DNA of 64,000 bases, from positions 62,001-126,000 of the forward strand of contig CACZQB010000058.1 in NCBI GenBank assembly GCA_902783255.1. Reading direction: 5' to 3'. Positions 1-8,884 of this stretch are shown one piece after another. The position numbers and the translations under genes were made by a program. Each line of letters begins with the position of its first letter. The stretch's first letter is position 1. A model generated the notes under the pieces. It worked only from the letters and a program-made list of their open reading frames with translations, did no database searches and was not told where the DNA came from. The stretch is from Oscillospiraceae bacterium (GTDB taxonomy: Bacteria > Bacillota > Clostridia > Oscillospirales > UBA644).

Positions 1-1
1 A

Positions 2-538
2 GATAAGGCATATACGGACGAAATATTGAAGCAGGCTGCTCTCCGTCTCAAAACTCTTACAGACGAATTTGACGACCCGGAAACAACAGAACAGAAGCGC
101 GGTCGTCTCGAACCGAAGATCCGTGAGGTGAAAAAACAGATATCGGCTACGATCAAACGCGCGGAAATTGCTGAAAAATACAAGAATTGCCCTTATCTCA
201 GCGCATCATTTTTTATTAAAATGGGTAATAAGGCGTATAATTTTTACGGAGCCAACTCCGAAGCGTTAAGAGCGCTTAAACTGACCGCCAACTATGCCGA
301 TATGCTTGACGACTCTCTTGACGGCAAGGTTTCATCTTTCAATATGGGCGGAACGCTGCGTCTTGATACCGAAAATATCAAAGACGATAAAATGTATGAA
401 CTATATCAGTATAAAAAACAATACGGCGGTGAGTTCGTTGAAATGCCTGGAGAATTCTTTCTTGTTATCAATCGTAAGGCGTTTAATATCCTGAACGGAA
501 AGCTGAACTACTTCAGAAGAATTATATACAGGAGATAA
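2..538 (+). CDS. FemA/FemB-like aminoacyltransferase, C-terminal part (5' end outside window)
   Basis: The reading frame is open from the left edge, so only about the last 178 residues are present. FemAB proteins transfer amino acids from aminoacyl-tRNA to the peptide side chain of lipid II, building the interpeptide bridge at the inner membrane face. The visible part begins with a charged helical stretch rich in Lys, Glu and Arg, like the coiled-coil arm of FemA. It continues into a segment of the type FFIKMGNKAYNFYGANSEA and a later FNMGGTLR, matching the GNAT-like core of the family (tyrosine-rich 'ylygas' and 'dfgG' motifs). It stops 3 nt before the DUF368 gene, so the two are surely co-transcribed. 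The family call is from remembered motifs; the bridge amino acid cannot be told. Confidence 0.72.
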   Translation, partial: DKAYTDEILKQAALRLKTLTDEFDDPETTEQKRGRLEPKIREVKKQISATIKRAEIAEKYKNCPYLSASFFIKMGNKAYNFYGANSEALRALKLTANYADMLDDSLDGKVSSFNMGGTLRLDTENIKDDKMYELYQYKKQYGGEFVEMPGEFFLVINRKAFNILNGKLNYFRRIIYRR

Positions 539-541
539 ACG

Positions 542-1384
542 ATGCCCAAAAACAAAATAACGGAACATGCCGTATATGCCCTGAAAGGTTTTACTATCGG
601 TTCTCTTATGACGGTTCCCGGCGTAAGCGGAGGCACCCTGGCAATTATTCTCGGTATATACGATAAGCTGCTATCCGCTGTTGCAACACTTTTTTCAGAC
701 TTCAAAAAAAATATTATCTTTCTTTTTACCGTCGCAATTTCCCTTCTTCTCGGCATGGTAACACTTTCCAGGCTTATACTGTTAGCGCTTGAATTGACAC
801 CTGTTCCGGTAAGTTTTTTCTTTATCGGTGCGATCGCCGGAAGCGTTCCTATGCTTTTCAAAAAAACCGGTCTGAAAAAATTCAGCATTTCATGTTTTAT
901 ATGCGCTGCTGTCGGAATTGCCTGTGTCTTTCTTCTCGATCTCATACCGGACGGTATTCTTGAGATCAATGGAGGATTTCAGATCAGTCAGATTCCCGCT
1001 TTTATCGTCTGCGGCATTGCCCTTGCAATAGCTGTTATCGTCCCCGGCGTCAGCTTTTCGCATATTCTTATGATATTCGGCATTTATGAACGTTTCTATC
1101 AGGCTCTTTCATCTTTGGATTTCATTTTTTTGCTGTCAGTCGGCGTTCCTACCGCAATAGCGCTCCTGGCGCTTATAAGGCTTTTTGATTTTCTGCTGAA
1201 AAAATACCCCTCTCAGTCCTATTCAGCTATTTTAGGCTTTGTTGTCGCCTCTGTGAAAGATATTTACGTCGGATTGCCATCCGATGTTGTTATGATAATA
1301 GCGTCGGCTGCAGCGCTTGCCGCCGGATTTGTTGCCGTTTTGATAGTTACAGGAATTTTCAGTAAAAAACAGGTTGTAAAATGA
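542..1384 (+). CDS. DUF368 family membrane protein (polyprenyl-phosphate transporter family)
   Basis: A 280-residue protein with about eight hydrophobic segments. It carries two related motifs in opposite halves, TVPGVSGGTLAIILGIYD near residues 23–40 and IVPGVSFSHILMIFGIYE near 167–184, which are the hallmark inverted repeat of DUF368. Members of this family have been shown to recycle undecaprenyl phosphate across the cytoplasmic membrane, which fits a place between a FemAB-like bridge enzyme and other wall genes. The start ATG has an AGGAG site 7 nt upstream. The stop overlaps the start of the ABC-F gene by 4 nt (ATGA), indicating translational coupling. The family is secure; the carrier-lipid role is by family knowledge. 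Confidence 0.88.
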   Translation: MPKNKITEHAVYALKGFTIGSLMTVPGVSGGTLAIILGIYDKLLSAVATLFSDFKKNIIFLFTVAISLLLGMVTLSRLILLALELTPVPVSFFFIGAIAGSVPMLFKKTGLKKFSISCFICAAVGIACVFLLDLIPDGILEINGGFQISQIPAFIVCGIALAIAVIVPGVSFSHILMIFGIYERFYQALSSLDFIFLLSVGVPTAIALLALIRLFDFLLKKYPSQSYSAILGFVVASVKDIYVGLPSDVVMIIASAAALAAGFVAVLIVTGIFSKKQVVK

Positions 1385-3294
1385 GTATTCTTTCCGTTTT
1401 CGGACTTACAAAATCTTTTTCAGTAAGAACAGTTTTTTCCGATGTTTCATTTCGCGTCGAAAGCAATGATAAGATCGGTGTTGTCGGCGTGAACGGATGC
1501 GGAAAAACAACGCTTTTTCGCATCCTGATGGGACTTGAAGAATATGAGTCCGGTTCCGTCATCAAAGAACGCCGTCTTTTGATGTCATACATGGCGCAGC
1601 ATAGTGATTACACCTCTCAAAAAACTCCGATGGAAGAGGTTTTATCTCTTTTTTCACATTTTTCAGAAATGGAGACCGAGCTCGAAAATATAAATAAAAA
1701 GCTCGAATTATATCCCGACAAATCGTGGCTTGAAGCGCAGCAAAAACTTACAGAACGATATATCTCCGAAGGCGGAATGACGTATAAAAGCCGTTGTCGG
1801 GCAACACTCCTCGGACTCGGGTTTCTTGAAAGTGAATTGTCTTTGCCCCTCGAAAAACTGTCGGGAGGACAGCGAACAAGAGTTCTTCTTGCAAAGATCC
1901 TTCTTTCAGGCTCAGATCTTCTTTTGCTTGACGAACCTACAAACCATCTCGATATAAACGCAATCCAGTGGCTGGAAGATTTTCTTTCGTCATATAAAGG
2001 CGCCGTAATGGTGATTTCGCATGACAGGTATTTTCTCGATAAAATATGTAATAAAATGTTTGAAATCGAAAATGAAACGCTGCGTGAATATAAGGGCAAC
2101 TACACTAAATTCAAAGAACAGAAAACACTCGATAAACTGACCGCCGAACGTGAATTCGAAAAAAAACAAAAAGAGATCGAGCGTATAGAAGGTATTATCG
2201 AGCAGCAAAAGCGTTTTGGGCAGGAAAGAAACTTTGTTACTGTAAAATCGAAACAAAAACAGATAGAACATATCAAAGCAACTGTCGTTGAACCTGATAA
2301 AGATCCTGATCATGTATCTTTTTCATTCAAGGCATGCTCCGAAACAGGGCAGGATGCCCTTATTCTCGATAATATTTCACAGCGTTTCGGAGATCGAACG
2401 CTTTTTTCCAATGTCAATATGCTTATTAAAGCAAAAGACCGCGCTTTTATAGTCGGTCCAAACGGATGCGGAAAAACAACTCTTTTTCGCATAATAACCG
2501 GCGAACAAATACCTACAACAGGCACATGCGTAAAAGGTGCCCGTGTCCAATACGGATATTACGATCAGAATATCAGCGGACTTGATATGTCCAAAACGAT
2601 TTTTGATGAAATTTCCGACTCATTTCCTGCAATGACAAACGGACAGATTCGGTCTGCTCTCGGCACTTTTCTTTTCAGAGGCGACGAGGTTTTCAAAGAA
2701 ATATCGAAGCTCAGCGGCGGAGAACGAGCCAGAGTTGAACTCGCAAAACTTATGCTTTCCAAAACTAATTTTTTGATCCTCGACGAACCGACAAACCATC
2801 TTGATATTGCCTCCAAAGAAGCCCTTGAAGATGCTTTGCTGGACTACGACGGAACAATGCTTATCGTTTCACATGACCGTTATTTTATTAATAAGCTTGC
2901 GACCCAGATATATGCGATGGAAAGTGCTGAAACGGGCAGGGGAAGCACAGTTGTTCACTATACAGGCGGCTATTCGGATTATCTTTCAGAATTGGAAAAA
3001 AAGAAGCAGCTCGTGCCTACAACTCAGTCGGTTTCTTCTAAGGACAACGATTATTACCGAAAAAAGGCGGAAGATTCAGAAAAGAGAAAGCGCAAAACCA
3101 GAATTGCCAAAATCGAAGCCGAACTTGAAAAAATGGATTCCGAAAAACATGCTCTCGAAAACAAGCTTTCTGATGGTTCTCTTGCTGATGATTACGAAAA
3201 AATGCTTGAAATTTCTCAGCAGATCGCAGATATTGCAGATAATTACAACTCTCTCTATACCGAATGGGAAAAGCTTCTTGAGGAGGACATATAA
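1381..3294 (+). CDS. ABC-F family ATPase, two nucleotide-binding domains
   Basis: A 637-residue soluble protein with two ABC ATPase domains and no membrane segment, the ABC-F layout. Each half has a Walker A (GVNGCGKTT near residues 37–45 and GPNGCGKTT near 359–367), a signature (LSGGQRTRV and LSGGERARV) and a Walker B followed by the ABC-F sequence DEPTNHLD. The linker between domains is highly charged and helical, and the C-terminal tail is a Lys/Glu-rich coiled coil, as in the Uup/YdiF type. Such proteins bind the ribosome E site and ease stalled translation or, in some branches, give antibiotic protection. Nothing here singles out a resistance subtype. It overlaps the DUF368 gene by 4 nt and abuts hemW. 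Confidence 0.92.
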   Translation: MSILSVFGLTKSFSVRTVFSDVSFRVESNDKIGVVGVNGCGKTTLFRILMGLEEYESGSVIKERRLLMSYMAQHSDYTSQKTPMEEVLSLFSHFSEMETELENINKKLELYPDKSWLEAQQKLTERYISEGGMTYKSRCRATLLGLGFLESELSLPLEKLSGGQRTRVLLAKILLSGSDLLLLDEPTNHLDINAIQWLEDFLSSYKGAVMVISHDRYFLDKICNKMFEIENETLREYKGNYTKFKEQKTLDKLTAEREFEKKQKEIERIEGIIEQQKRFGQERNFVTVKSKQKQIEHIKATVVEPDKDPDHVSFSFKACSETGQDALILDNISQRFGDRTLFSNVNMLIKAKDRAFIVGPNGCGKTTLFRIITGEQIPTTGTCVKGARVQYGYYDQNISGLDMSKTIFDEISDSFPAMTNGQIRSALGTFLFRGDEVFKEISKLSGGERARVELAKLMLSKTNFLILDEPTNHLDIASKEALEDALLDYDGTMLIVSHDRYFINKLATQIYAMESAETGRGSTVVHYTGGYSDYLSELEKKKQLVPTTQSVSSKDNDYYRKKAEDSEKRKRKTRIAKIEAELEKMDSEKHALENKLSDGSLADDYEKMLEISQQIADIADNYNSLYTEWEKLLEEDI

Positions 3295-4389
3295 GTGTCT
3301 TTATCTGCATATATCCATATTCCGTTTTGCAAAAAAAAATGCAGCTACTGTGCTTTTTACTCTGCAAGCGCATCCGGGCAGACGATCGAAGAATATGTTA
3401 AGGCTCTTGAAAATCAGATCAAACATTCCGATTATAAAGGGTGTAAACTGGCTTCTGTTTTTTTTGGCGGGGGAACGCCGTCTATCCTGTTGCCGCAACA
3501 GTATACACGCATATTGAATGCGATCGATACTGTATTTGATATTTCTTCTTCGGAAATTACAACTGAAATCAATCCGGACAGCGTCAGCAACCTGTTAGAT
3601 ATCGGGCTTGCGGACCGCTTTACAAGATTCAGTATGGGTGTCCAGTCTTTTGATGACGAAGAGCTTTCGCTGCTCGGCAGGGTGCATACATCATCTCAGG
3701 CTGTAGATGCATTTAAAAGCCTCAGAAATGCAGGCGCAGATAATATCAATATAGATCTGATGCTTGCGCTTCCCTCTCGTGATCATCTGAATAAACTTAA
3801 ATCCACGCTTGAAAAGGCAATATCACTCTCTCCCGAACATATTTCCGCATATATTCTAACTCCCGAAGAGGGAACTCTCTTTTTTGACAACTTTGCACCC
3901 GTCAGTGATGAGTTATCTGATGATGCGTATCTTTTGACATGTGAATTTCTCGAAAAGGCAGGATACGAGCATTACGAAATATCAAATTTCGCAAAAAAAG
4001 GCTTCAGATGCCGTCATAATATGAGCTATTGGACTCAGGAAAAATATCTTGCTTTCGGGCCGTCCTCCTGTGGCTTTGACGGTAAAAACAGATACAGGAT
4101 CAACTGTTCCGTAAATGAATATATCAAAAATAACGGTATCGTACCTCCAATCATTGAAGAAACACTTACCGACGAAGATCTGAGATCTGAAAAAATAATG
4201 CTTTCTCTTCGTCTGTCAGACGGAATTGACAGAAAAATCCTTGATGAAATATGCAAAAATGACGAAAAAAAACGGTTTGTTGATTATCTTCTTGATTCAT
4301 CTCTTGCTGTAAAGAACGAAAGCGGAGGCATTTCTCTTACTGATCGCGGTTTTTTGTTGTCAAACAGAATAATATCCGAATTAATGTAA
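3295..4389 (+). CDS. hemW: HemW-like radical SAM protein
   Basis: A 364-residue radical SAM protein. The 4Fe-4S binding cysteines are at C12, C16 and C19 (PFCKKKCSYCAF), followed by the FFGGGTPS motif and the INPDS segment typical of the HemN/HemW family, with the HemW C-terminal domain at the end. HemW is a heme chaperone related to oxygen-independent coproporphyrinogen oxidase but lacks its N-terminal extension, as here. The start is GTG directly after the stop of the ABC-F gene, with a strong GAGGAGG ribosome binding site 8–14 nt upstream inside that gene. No heme biosynthesis gene is in the window, so the in vivo client is unknown. It ends the leading operon before a bidirectional terminator. 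Confidence 0.9.
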   Translation: MSLSAYIHIPFCKKKCSYCAFYSASASGQTIEEYVKALENQIKHSDYKGCKLASVFFGGGTPSILLPQQYTRILNAIDTVFDISSSEITTEINPDSVSNLLDIGLADRFTRFSMGVQSFDDEELSLLGRVHTSSQAVDAFKSLRNAGADNINIDLMLALPSRDHLNKLKSTLEKAISLSPEHISAYILTPEEGTLFFDNFAPVSDELSDDAYLLTCEFLEKAGYEHYEISNFAKKGFRCRHNMSYWTQEKYLAFGPSSCGFDGKNRYRINCSVNEYIKNNGIVPPIIEETLTDEDLRSEKIMLSLRLSDGIDRKILDEICKNDEKKRFVDYLLDSSLAVKNESGGISLTDRGFLLSNRIISELM

Positions 4390-4406
4390 TATTGATAGAC
4401 AAAAAT

Positions 4407-4448
4407 AAGACTTTCGAAAACATCATTATGTATTCGAAAGTCTTTTTT
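4407..4448. terminator. Bidirectional intrinsic terminator between hemW and birA
   Basis: A perfect 12-bp stem, AAGACTTTCGAA with TTCGAAAGTCTT, with a 14-nt loop. It is followed by T6 on the plus strand and preceded by A-rich sequence that reads as T's on the minus strand. It lies between two convergent genes and would end both operons. Confidence 0.88.
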
Positions 4449-4469
4449 ATGTTTTACTTCTGCGGTTCA

Positions 4470-5246
4470 TTATTGTTGCAGTCTTATTTTTATTTCACCG
4501 GAGGAAAGTGTTTTTGTATTTCCTTCTTCGTCTTTTATCACAAGGCAGCAGTTTTCATCGATGTCTTTGACTGTTGCAAAATATGCGTCTCCGTTTGCGG
4601 TATTTATCACTTCAACTTTTTTTCCTATAGTCAGATTTCTTTTTTTATAATCGTCAAAAAAGGAATCGTAATCCATCGTCAGAGAAAACTGATTTAAAAA
4701 CTCAGCAGCGATCTCTTCACGCAAAAGGTCCTTTTTATTCTTGCATATAGCGCCTGCAATTTCAGCGATTTCATTCGGAAATCCCGAGTCGGGATAAAAA
4801 ACATTAAACCCTATGCCCATTACTGCATATTTCATTTTTCCGTTTTCAAATACGGATTCTGTCAGGATGCCGCACACCTTTTTACCGTTTATTATAATGT
4901 CGTTTACCCATTTTATGAGCGGTTTTTTATCTGTTGTTTTTTCGATTGCCCTGCATGCCGCGACCGCAGCATATGTTGTGATGAAAACAGGATTTTTGAT
5001 TTCTTTATCGGGATGTATCAGAATGCTTATATATATGCCGGTGTCGGAGGGAGAAAAAAAACTTCTTCCCATTCTGCCTTTTCCCGCAGTCTGTCTTTCA
5101 GCAATAAGAACTCTGTTATCTTTTGCGCCTTTATCCGCCATTTCTCTAAGCAGTGTGTTTGTTGAAGATACGCTGTCATAAAAAAGAATATTATACTTTT
5201 TAGCGGATACATTAAGTTTGTATTCAATATCAGCTTTAGAGATCAT
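4470..5246 (-). CDS. birA: Biotin--[acetyl-CoA carboxylase] ligase, short form without repressor domain
   Basis: A 258-residue biotin protein ligase that activates biotin with ATP and attaches it to the acceptor lysine of a carboxylase subunit. The biotinyl-AMP binding loop is visible as QTAGKGRMGRSF (usual GRGRxGR), followed by the KWVNDI motif and the catalytic-core segment KVCGILTE. A small C-terminal domain with the GEIKIR end follows. The N-terminal winged-helix DNA-binding domain of bifunctional BirA is missing, so this is the catalytic-only type and should not repress transcription itself. The start overlaps the pyrD stop by 4 nt. It is the last gene of the operon and ends at the terminator at 4407–4448. 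Confidence 0.92.
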   Translation of the reverse strand: MISKADIEYKLNVSAKKYNILFYDSVSSTNTLLREMADKGAKDNRVLIAERQTAGKGRMGRSFFSPSDTGIYISILIHPDKEIKNPVFITTYAAVAACRAIEKTTDKKPLIKWVNDIIINGKKVCGILTESVFENGKMKYAVMGIGFNVFYPDSGFPNEIAEIAGAICKNKKDLLREEIAAEFLNQFSLTMDYDSFFDDYKKRNLTIGKKVEVINTANGDAYFATVKDIDENCCLVIKDEEGNTKTLSSGEIKIRLQQ

Positions 5247-6115
5247 TTGAAAAATCCGCTTTCACATAGCTTTTCGTAGTCTTTCAGTATTTTATACGGG
5301 GCAGCGGGATCAATAATCGATGCTGTTCCTATCATAACTGCCTTTGCTCCTGCATACATAAATTCTATCACGTTTTCGGCACTCATTATACCTCCCATGC
5401 CTATTACGGGAATTTTAACGGCATGTGATACCTGATATACCATTCTGATTGCAACCGGCAGAACAGCGGGACCGGAAAGACCGCCGAACATATTTGCAAG
5501 CACAGGCTTTCCTGTTTTTATGTCTATTCTCATACCTAGCAATGTGTTTATAAGCGAAACAGCGTCCGCGCCGGCGCTTTCAGCTGCAAGTGCGATATCA
5601 GTTATACTTGTAACGTTCGGAGAGAGCTTTACGATCAGGGGCTGACGTAAAACATCTTTTACTCTTTTTGTGACTTCGCTTACCGTTTTCGGGTCAACAC
5701 CAAAAGCAAGACCGCCATTTTTAACGTTGGGGCATGAAATATTCAGCTCCACCATGTCAGTAGAAGTGTCTGAAATTATACGAGCCGTTTCCACATAATC
5801 CTCAATCGTGCTGCCTGCTATATTTGCAATTACAGTTGCACCGGCATTTTTCATAAAAGGCAGTTCGTTTTCTATAAAATAATCAACGCCCGGGTTTTGA
5901 AGACCGACGGAATTCAGCATTCCCGACGGTGTTTCGGCTATTCTCGGAGACGGATTTCCTTCTCTCGCTTTCAATGTCGTTCCTTTTCCTGCAACGGCGC
6001 CGAGCGCTGAAATAGGAAATATCTCATTCATTTCACGACCGAATCCGCATGTTCCGGATGCGGTAATAATTGGGTTTTTAAGCTTTACGCCGGCTATGTT
6101 GACTGAAATGTCCAT
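5243..6115 (-). CDS. pyrD: Dihydroorotate dehydrogenase, class 1B catalytic subunit
   Basis: Oxidises dihydroorotate to orotate in pyrimidine synthesis using FMN in a TIM barrel. The N-terminus reads ISVNIAGVKLKNPIITASG, and the active-site cysteine lies in NISCPNVKNGG, as in class 1 enzymes. The length (290 aa) and NPI..ASGT start fit PyrD-1B, which normally pairs with the iron-sulfur subunit PyrK. No pyrK is in the window. I chose the ATG at 6115 rather than an in-frame ATG at 6130, because AAAGG sits 8 nt upstream of the former and the latter would overlap ispG. The stop overlaps birA by 4 nt. Confidence 0.93.
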   Translation of the reverse strand: MDISVNIAGVKLKNPIITASGTCGFGREMNEIFPISALGAVAGKGTTLKAREGNPSPRIAETPSGMLNSVGLQNPGVDYFIENELPFMKNAGATVIANIAGSTIEDYVETARIISDTSTDMVELNISCPNVKNGGLAFGVDPKTVSEVTKRVKDVLRQPLIVKLSPNVTSITDIALAAESAGADAVSLINTLLGMRIDIKTGKPVLANMFGGLSGPAVLPVAIRMVYQVSHAVKIPVIGMGGIMSAENVIEFMYAGAKAVMIGTASIIDPAAPYKILKDYEKLCESGFFK

Positions 6116-6119
6116 TTTT

Positions 6120-7184
6120 TTACCTTTCATTTTCTTTTGCAGCGTTAATTATGAAGTCTGTTGCTGTCTTTCTGTCTGCATCTTTAAGAACGACTATCGT
6201 TTTACCGTTCTCTTTTTTAAATACTACGTATTTTCCTGCTGCTCCCGTAACACCTATATCAGCTTCGGCAGCCTCTCCCGGTCCGTTAACAACACAACCC
6301 ATAACTGCAACCTTAAATCGCTTTTTTACGCCTGTAAGCTTATTTTCAAGCTCATCGGCTAGCTCTGTTACATCAATTGTCGTCCTTCCGCAGGTGGGGC
6401 AAGCGATGATTTCAACGCCTTCTTTTCTTAATCCAAGCGCGCGCAAAAGCGTTTTTGCTGCTGTTATTTCTTCGTTCGGCGGCGCGGAAAGCGAGTATCT
6501 TATTGTGCTTCCTATGCCCTCAAGAAGCAACGCTCCGATTCCGACAGAATTTTTTATCAGTCCTGATTTGAGCGTGCCTGCTTCGGTAACTCCAACATGC
6601 AAAGGATATCTTCCAGAATTAATGCTGTCAAAAATCCTGTATGATTTTATCGTTGAAACAACATCCGAGCTTTTTATGGATACTATAATATCACCAAAAT
6701 CAAGTTTTTCAAGTATTTCAACATTCTTTTTAGCGCTCTCAGCCAGAGCCTCGGGAACAGGCGCCCCATATTTTTCAAGTACGACCTTTTCAAGTGAGCC
6801 GCTGTTTACCCCTACACGTATCGGAATCCCGTGCTCTTTCGCCTTATTAACGACCGTTTTTATGTTTTCTGTTCCTATATTGCCCGGATTGATCCTGATT
6901 TTATCCGCACCAGCATCTATTGCGGCAAGCGCAAGTCTGTGATCGAAATGAATATCTGCTACAAGCGGAATCTTCAGCTCTTTTTTTAATTTTCCGAACA
7001 ATTCTGCACTTTCTTTATCAGGAACAGATACTCTCAGTATATCGCATCCCGTCTCTTCAAGTTCTTTGGCTTGAAATACAAGTTCTTTGAATCTCGAAAA
7101 AGGGACCGAACACATAGACTGTACCGATATCGGAAAAGCGCCGCCTACCGTGACGGCGCCAACTTTTATTTCTTTATAACCCAT
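6120..7184 (-). CDS. ispG: 4-hydroxy-3-methylbut-2-enyl diphosphate synthase (flavodoxin)
   Basis: IspG (GcpE) carries out the penultimate step of the MEP isoprenoid pathway with a 4Fe-4S cluster. The 354-residue length is that of the bacterial two-domain form. The cluster ligands are visible as CPTCGRTT (two Cys) and MGCVVNGPGEA (third Cys) in the C-terminal domain. The TIM barrel begins with KEIKVGAVTVGG. It sits 8 nt downstream of rseP, a common neighbour in Clostridia. The usual companion dxr is not present between them or elsewhere in the window. Confidence 0.96.
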   Translation of the reverse strand: MGYKEIKVGAVTVGGAFPISVQSMCSVPFSRFKELVFQAKELEETGCDILRVSVPDKESAELFGKLKKELKIPLVADIHFDHRLALAAIDAGADKIRINPGNIGTENIKTVVNKAKEHGIPIRVGVNSGSLEKVVLEKYGAPVPEALAESAKKNVEILEKLDFGDIIVSIKSSDVVSTIKSYRIFDSINSGRYPLHVGVTEAGTLKSGLIKNSVGIGALLLEGIGSTIRYSLSAPPNEEITAAKTLLRALGLRKEGVEIIACPTCGRTTIDVTELADELENKLTGVKKRFKVAVMGCVVNGPGEAAEADIGVTGAAGKYVVFKKENGKTIVVLKDADRKTATDFIINAAKENER

Positions 7185-7192
7185 TTATCCAC

Positions 7193-8500
7193 CTATATGA
7201 TCGGGAAAAAAATGTCTTTAAATACTATTACTACCATAAGTATCATCAGAGCAACTATTCCACCGAAACTTATGGCTGCTTCTATTTTTTGCGGGACCTT
7301 TTTTCTGAATATCAGTTCGATCAGCAAAAAAACGAGTTTTCCGCCGTCAAGTGCGGGCAGGGGAAGCAGATTAACGACAGCAAGATTGATAGAAATAAGT
7401 GCAACAAGCGAAAGCAATGTTTCTATGCCTGTCTGGGCTGCCTGATAGATAACCGTAGATGTTCCGACAGGTCCGGACACATATTTTACGGATAGCTTTC
7501 CTGTCACCATATCAATTATCGTATCATACATCAGTGTGATGAACGACCCTGTTCTGAATACGGAATGTTTAAGAACATTAAGGATGGTTTTTTCTTCGGC
7601 TTTTACTTTGAAATCTATATCTGGAGACGTAAGATCTTCAGCTGCTTTAAATACGGGGAAACGGACGTCTTTCAGAAGTACCTTTTCTCCGTCTCTTTCA
7701 ACCGTCACATCAAGCGTATCTTTATTGTATGCTACCGAAAAAGCAGTTGCAATATCTGTGTAAATCGATATATTCTTGCCGTTGATATTTATGATCCTGT
7801 CTCCGACTCGTAAGCCTGACTGCTCTGAAAGAGAGCCTTCAACAAATCCGCCGACTGTCGTTGAGGGAAGACCGGACGATACTTTGAAATCTATTTTCGG
7901 ATATATTTTTCCGTTTTTTTCTTCTGTCGGAAAAGAAACGCCTTTTACAGTTGTTTTTTCGCCTTTCCTTATCACCGTAATGTCAAAAGAAGATGATCCT
8001 TCCGAGTGGGCAAAATAATTTTTGATATCTCCGATATTCCCTATTTGAGTGCCGTTTATCTCAACGATCCTGTCTCCTGCAAAAAGTCCGCTTTGTGATG
8101 AAACTGCATTATCCTCAAATCCGAGAACAGTCGTTGATGCAGAAACGGTAGACATTATAACGAGAGCTGTTGTTATAACAAAACCTAGGATCAGGTTCAT
8201 CGCAGCGCCTGCCGCAACGATTATCATCCTTTTCCAAACATTTTTCTTGTTGAACGCTCTGTCGTCCTCGCTGTCTTCCTCTTCGCCCTCCATGGCAACA
8301 AAACCGCCTATCGGTAAAAGACGAATCGCATAAGTTGTTTCCTTGCCCTTGATTTTGAAAAGGGTAGGACCCATTCCTATCGCAAATTCGTTTACTTTTA
8401 CCCCCGAAAGCTTTGCAGTGGTAAAATGTCCGAGTTCATGTATAAATATCAGCGCGCCTAAAACAAGAACGGTGTATATGATCTGTAATAATATTTCCAT
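7193..8500 (-). CDS. rseP: RIP metalloprotease RseP/RasP family (site-2 protease)
   Basis: An intramembrane zinc protease of 435 residues that cuts transmembrane anti-sigma factors and signal-peptide remnants. The HExxH motif is at H21-E22-H25 in the first membrane helix. The second zinc-ligand region appears near the C-terminus as LPALDGGKL, inside another membrane segment. Between them lie two PDZ-like domains, recognisable by SGLFAGDRIVEING (about residue 140) and SGLRVGDRIININGK (about 230). Two PDZ domains are more typical of the proteobacterial form, and many Firmicute RasP proteins have one, so this is slightly unusual. It belongs to the dacF-like to birA operon. Confidence 0.92.
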   Translation of the reverse strand: MEILLQIIYTVLVLGALIFIHELGHFTTAKLSGVKVNEFAIGMGPTLFKIKGKETTYAIRLLPIGGFVAMEGEEEDSEDDRAFNKKNVWKRMIIVAAGAAMNLILGFVITTALVIMSTVSASTTVLGFEDNAVSSQSGLFAGDRIVEINGTQIGNIGDIKNYFAHSEGSSSFDITVIRKGEKTTVKGVSFPTEEKNGKIYPKIDFKVSSGLPSTTVGGFVEGSLSEQSGLRVGDRIININGKNISIYTDIATAFSVAYNKDTLDVTVERDGEKVLLKDVRFPVFKAAEDLTSPDIDFKVKAEEKTILNVLKHSVFRTGSFITLMYDTIIDMVTGKLSVKYVSGPVGTSTVIYQAAQTGIETLLSLVALISINLAVVNLLPLPALDGGKLVFLLIELIFRKKVPQKIEAAISFGGIVALMILMVVIVFKDIFFPII

Positions 8501-8564
8501 TTATCCACCGTAATTATTAAGGAGCGCGGTAATCATTCTGAGTGTCATATGAATATTCAGGTGC

Positions 8565-8855
8565 TTATTCTCCTTTTATTTTTTTTATCACTTTCTGGTA
8601 ACCGTCCGCACCATACATCAGCGCCCGGTTTACCCTTGATATTGTTGCTGTGGAAGCGCCGGTTTTGCTGACTATTTCCGAGTATTGCTTGCCGTCAAGA
8701 AGCATGCGCGCAACAGTAAATCTCTGTTCCATGCTTTTAAGCTCCGTAGCTGTGCAGAGATCTTCAAGAAAAGCATAGCAGTCATCAGGAGTTTTCAGGG
8801 AAAGAATTCCCTGAACAAGAATATCCATCTGTTCGTTTCTGAGTTTGTCTATCAT
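8565..8855 (-). CDS. YerC/YecD family TrpR-like DNA-binding protein
   Basis: A 96-residue protein of the Trp-repressor fold family YerC. The whole length matches the family layout, with the characteristic central sequence DLCTATELKSMEQRFTVARML followed by a helix-turn-helix containing TGASTATISRVNRAL. It is expected to bind DNA in the cytoplasm, but its regulon is not known from this window. It lies 29 nt after the carboxypeptidase gene and 64 nt before rseP on the same strand, so it is likely co-transcribed with both. Confidence 0.9.
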   Translation of the reverse strand: MIDKLRNEQMDILVQGILSLKTPDDCYAFLEDLCTATELKSMEQRFTVARMLLDGKQYSEIVSKTGASTATISRVNRALMYGADGYQKVIKKIKGE

Positions 8856-8884
8856 ATCGCTTGTCCTATAAATAAATGATTGTT

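Noticed and set aside
2801..3517. Frame of 238 codons overlapping the end of the ABC-F gene and the start of hemW
   Set aside because: Different frame from two certain genes, with low-complexity Arg/Ile/Leu-rich sequence and no family.
6151..6942. Long open frame (263 codons) on the plus strand inside ispG
   Set aside because: It is antisense to a certain ispG gene. Its Ser/Thr/Pro-rich composition mirrors the complementary codons, and no ribosome binding site or family is seen.
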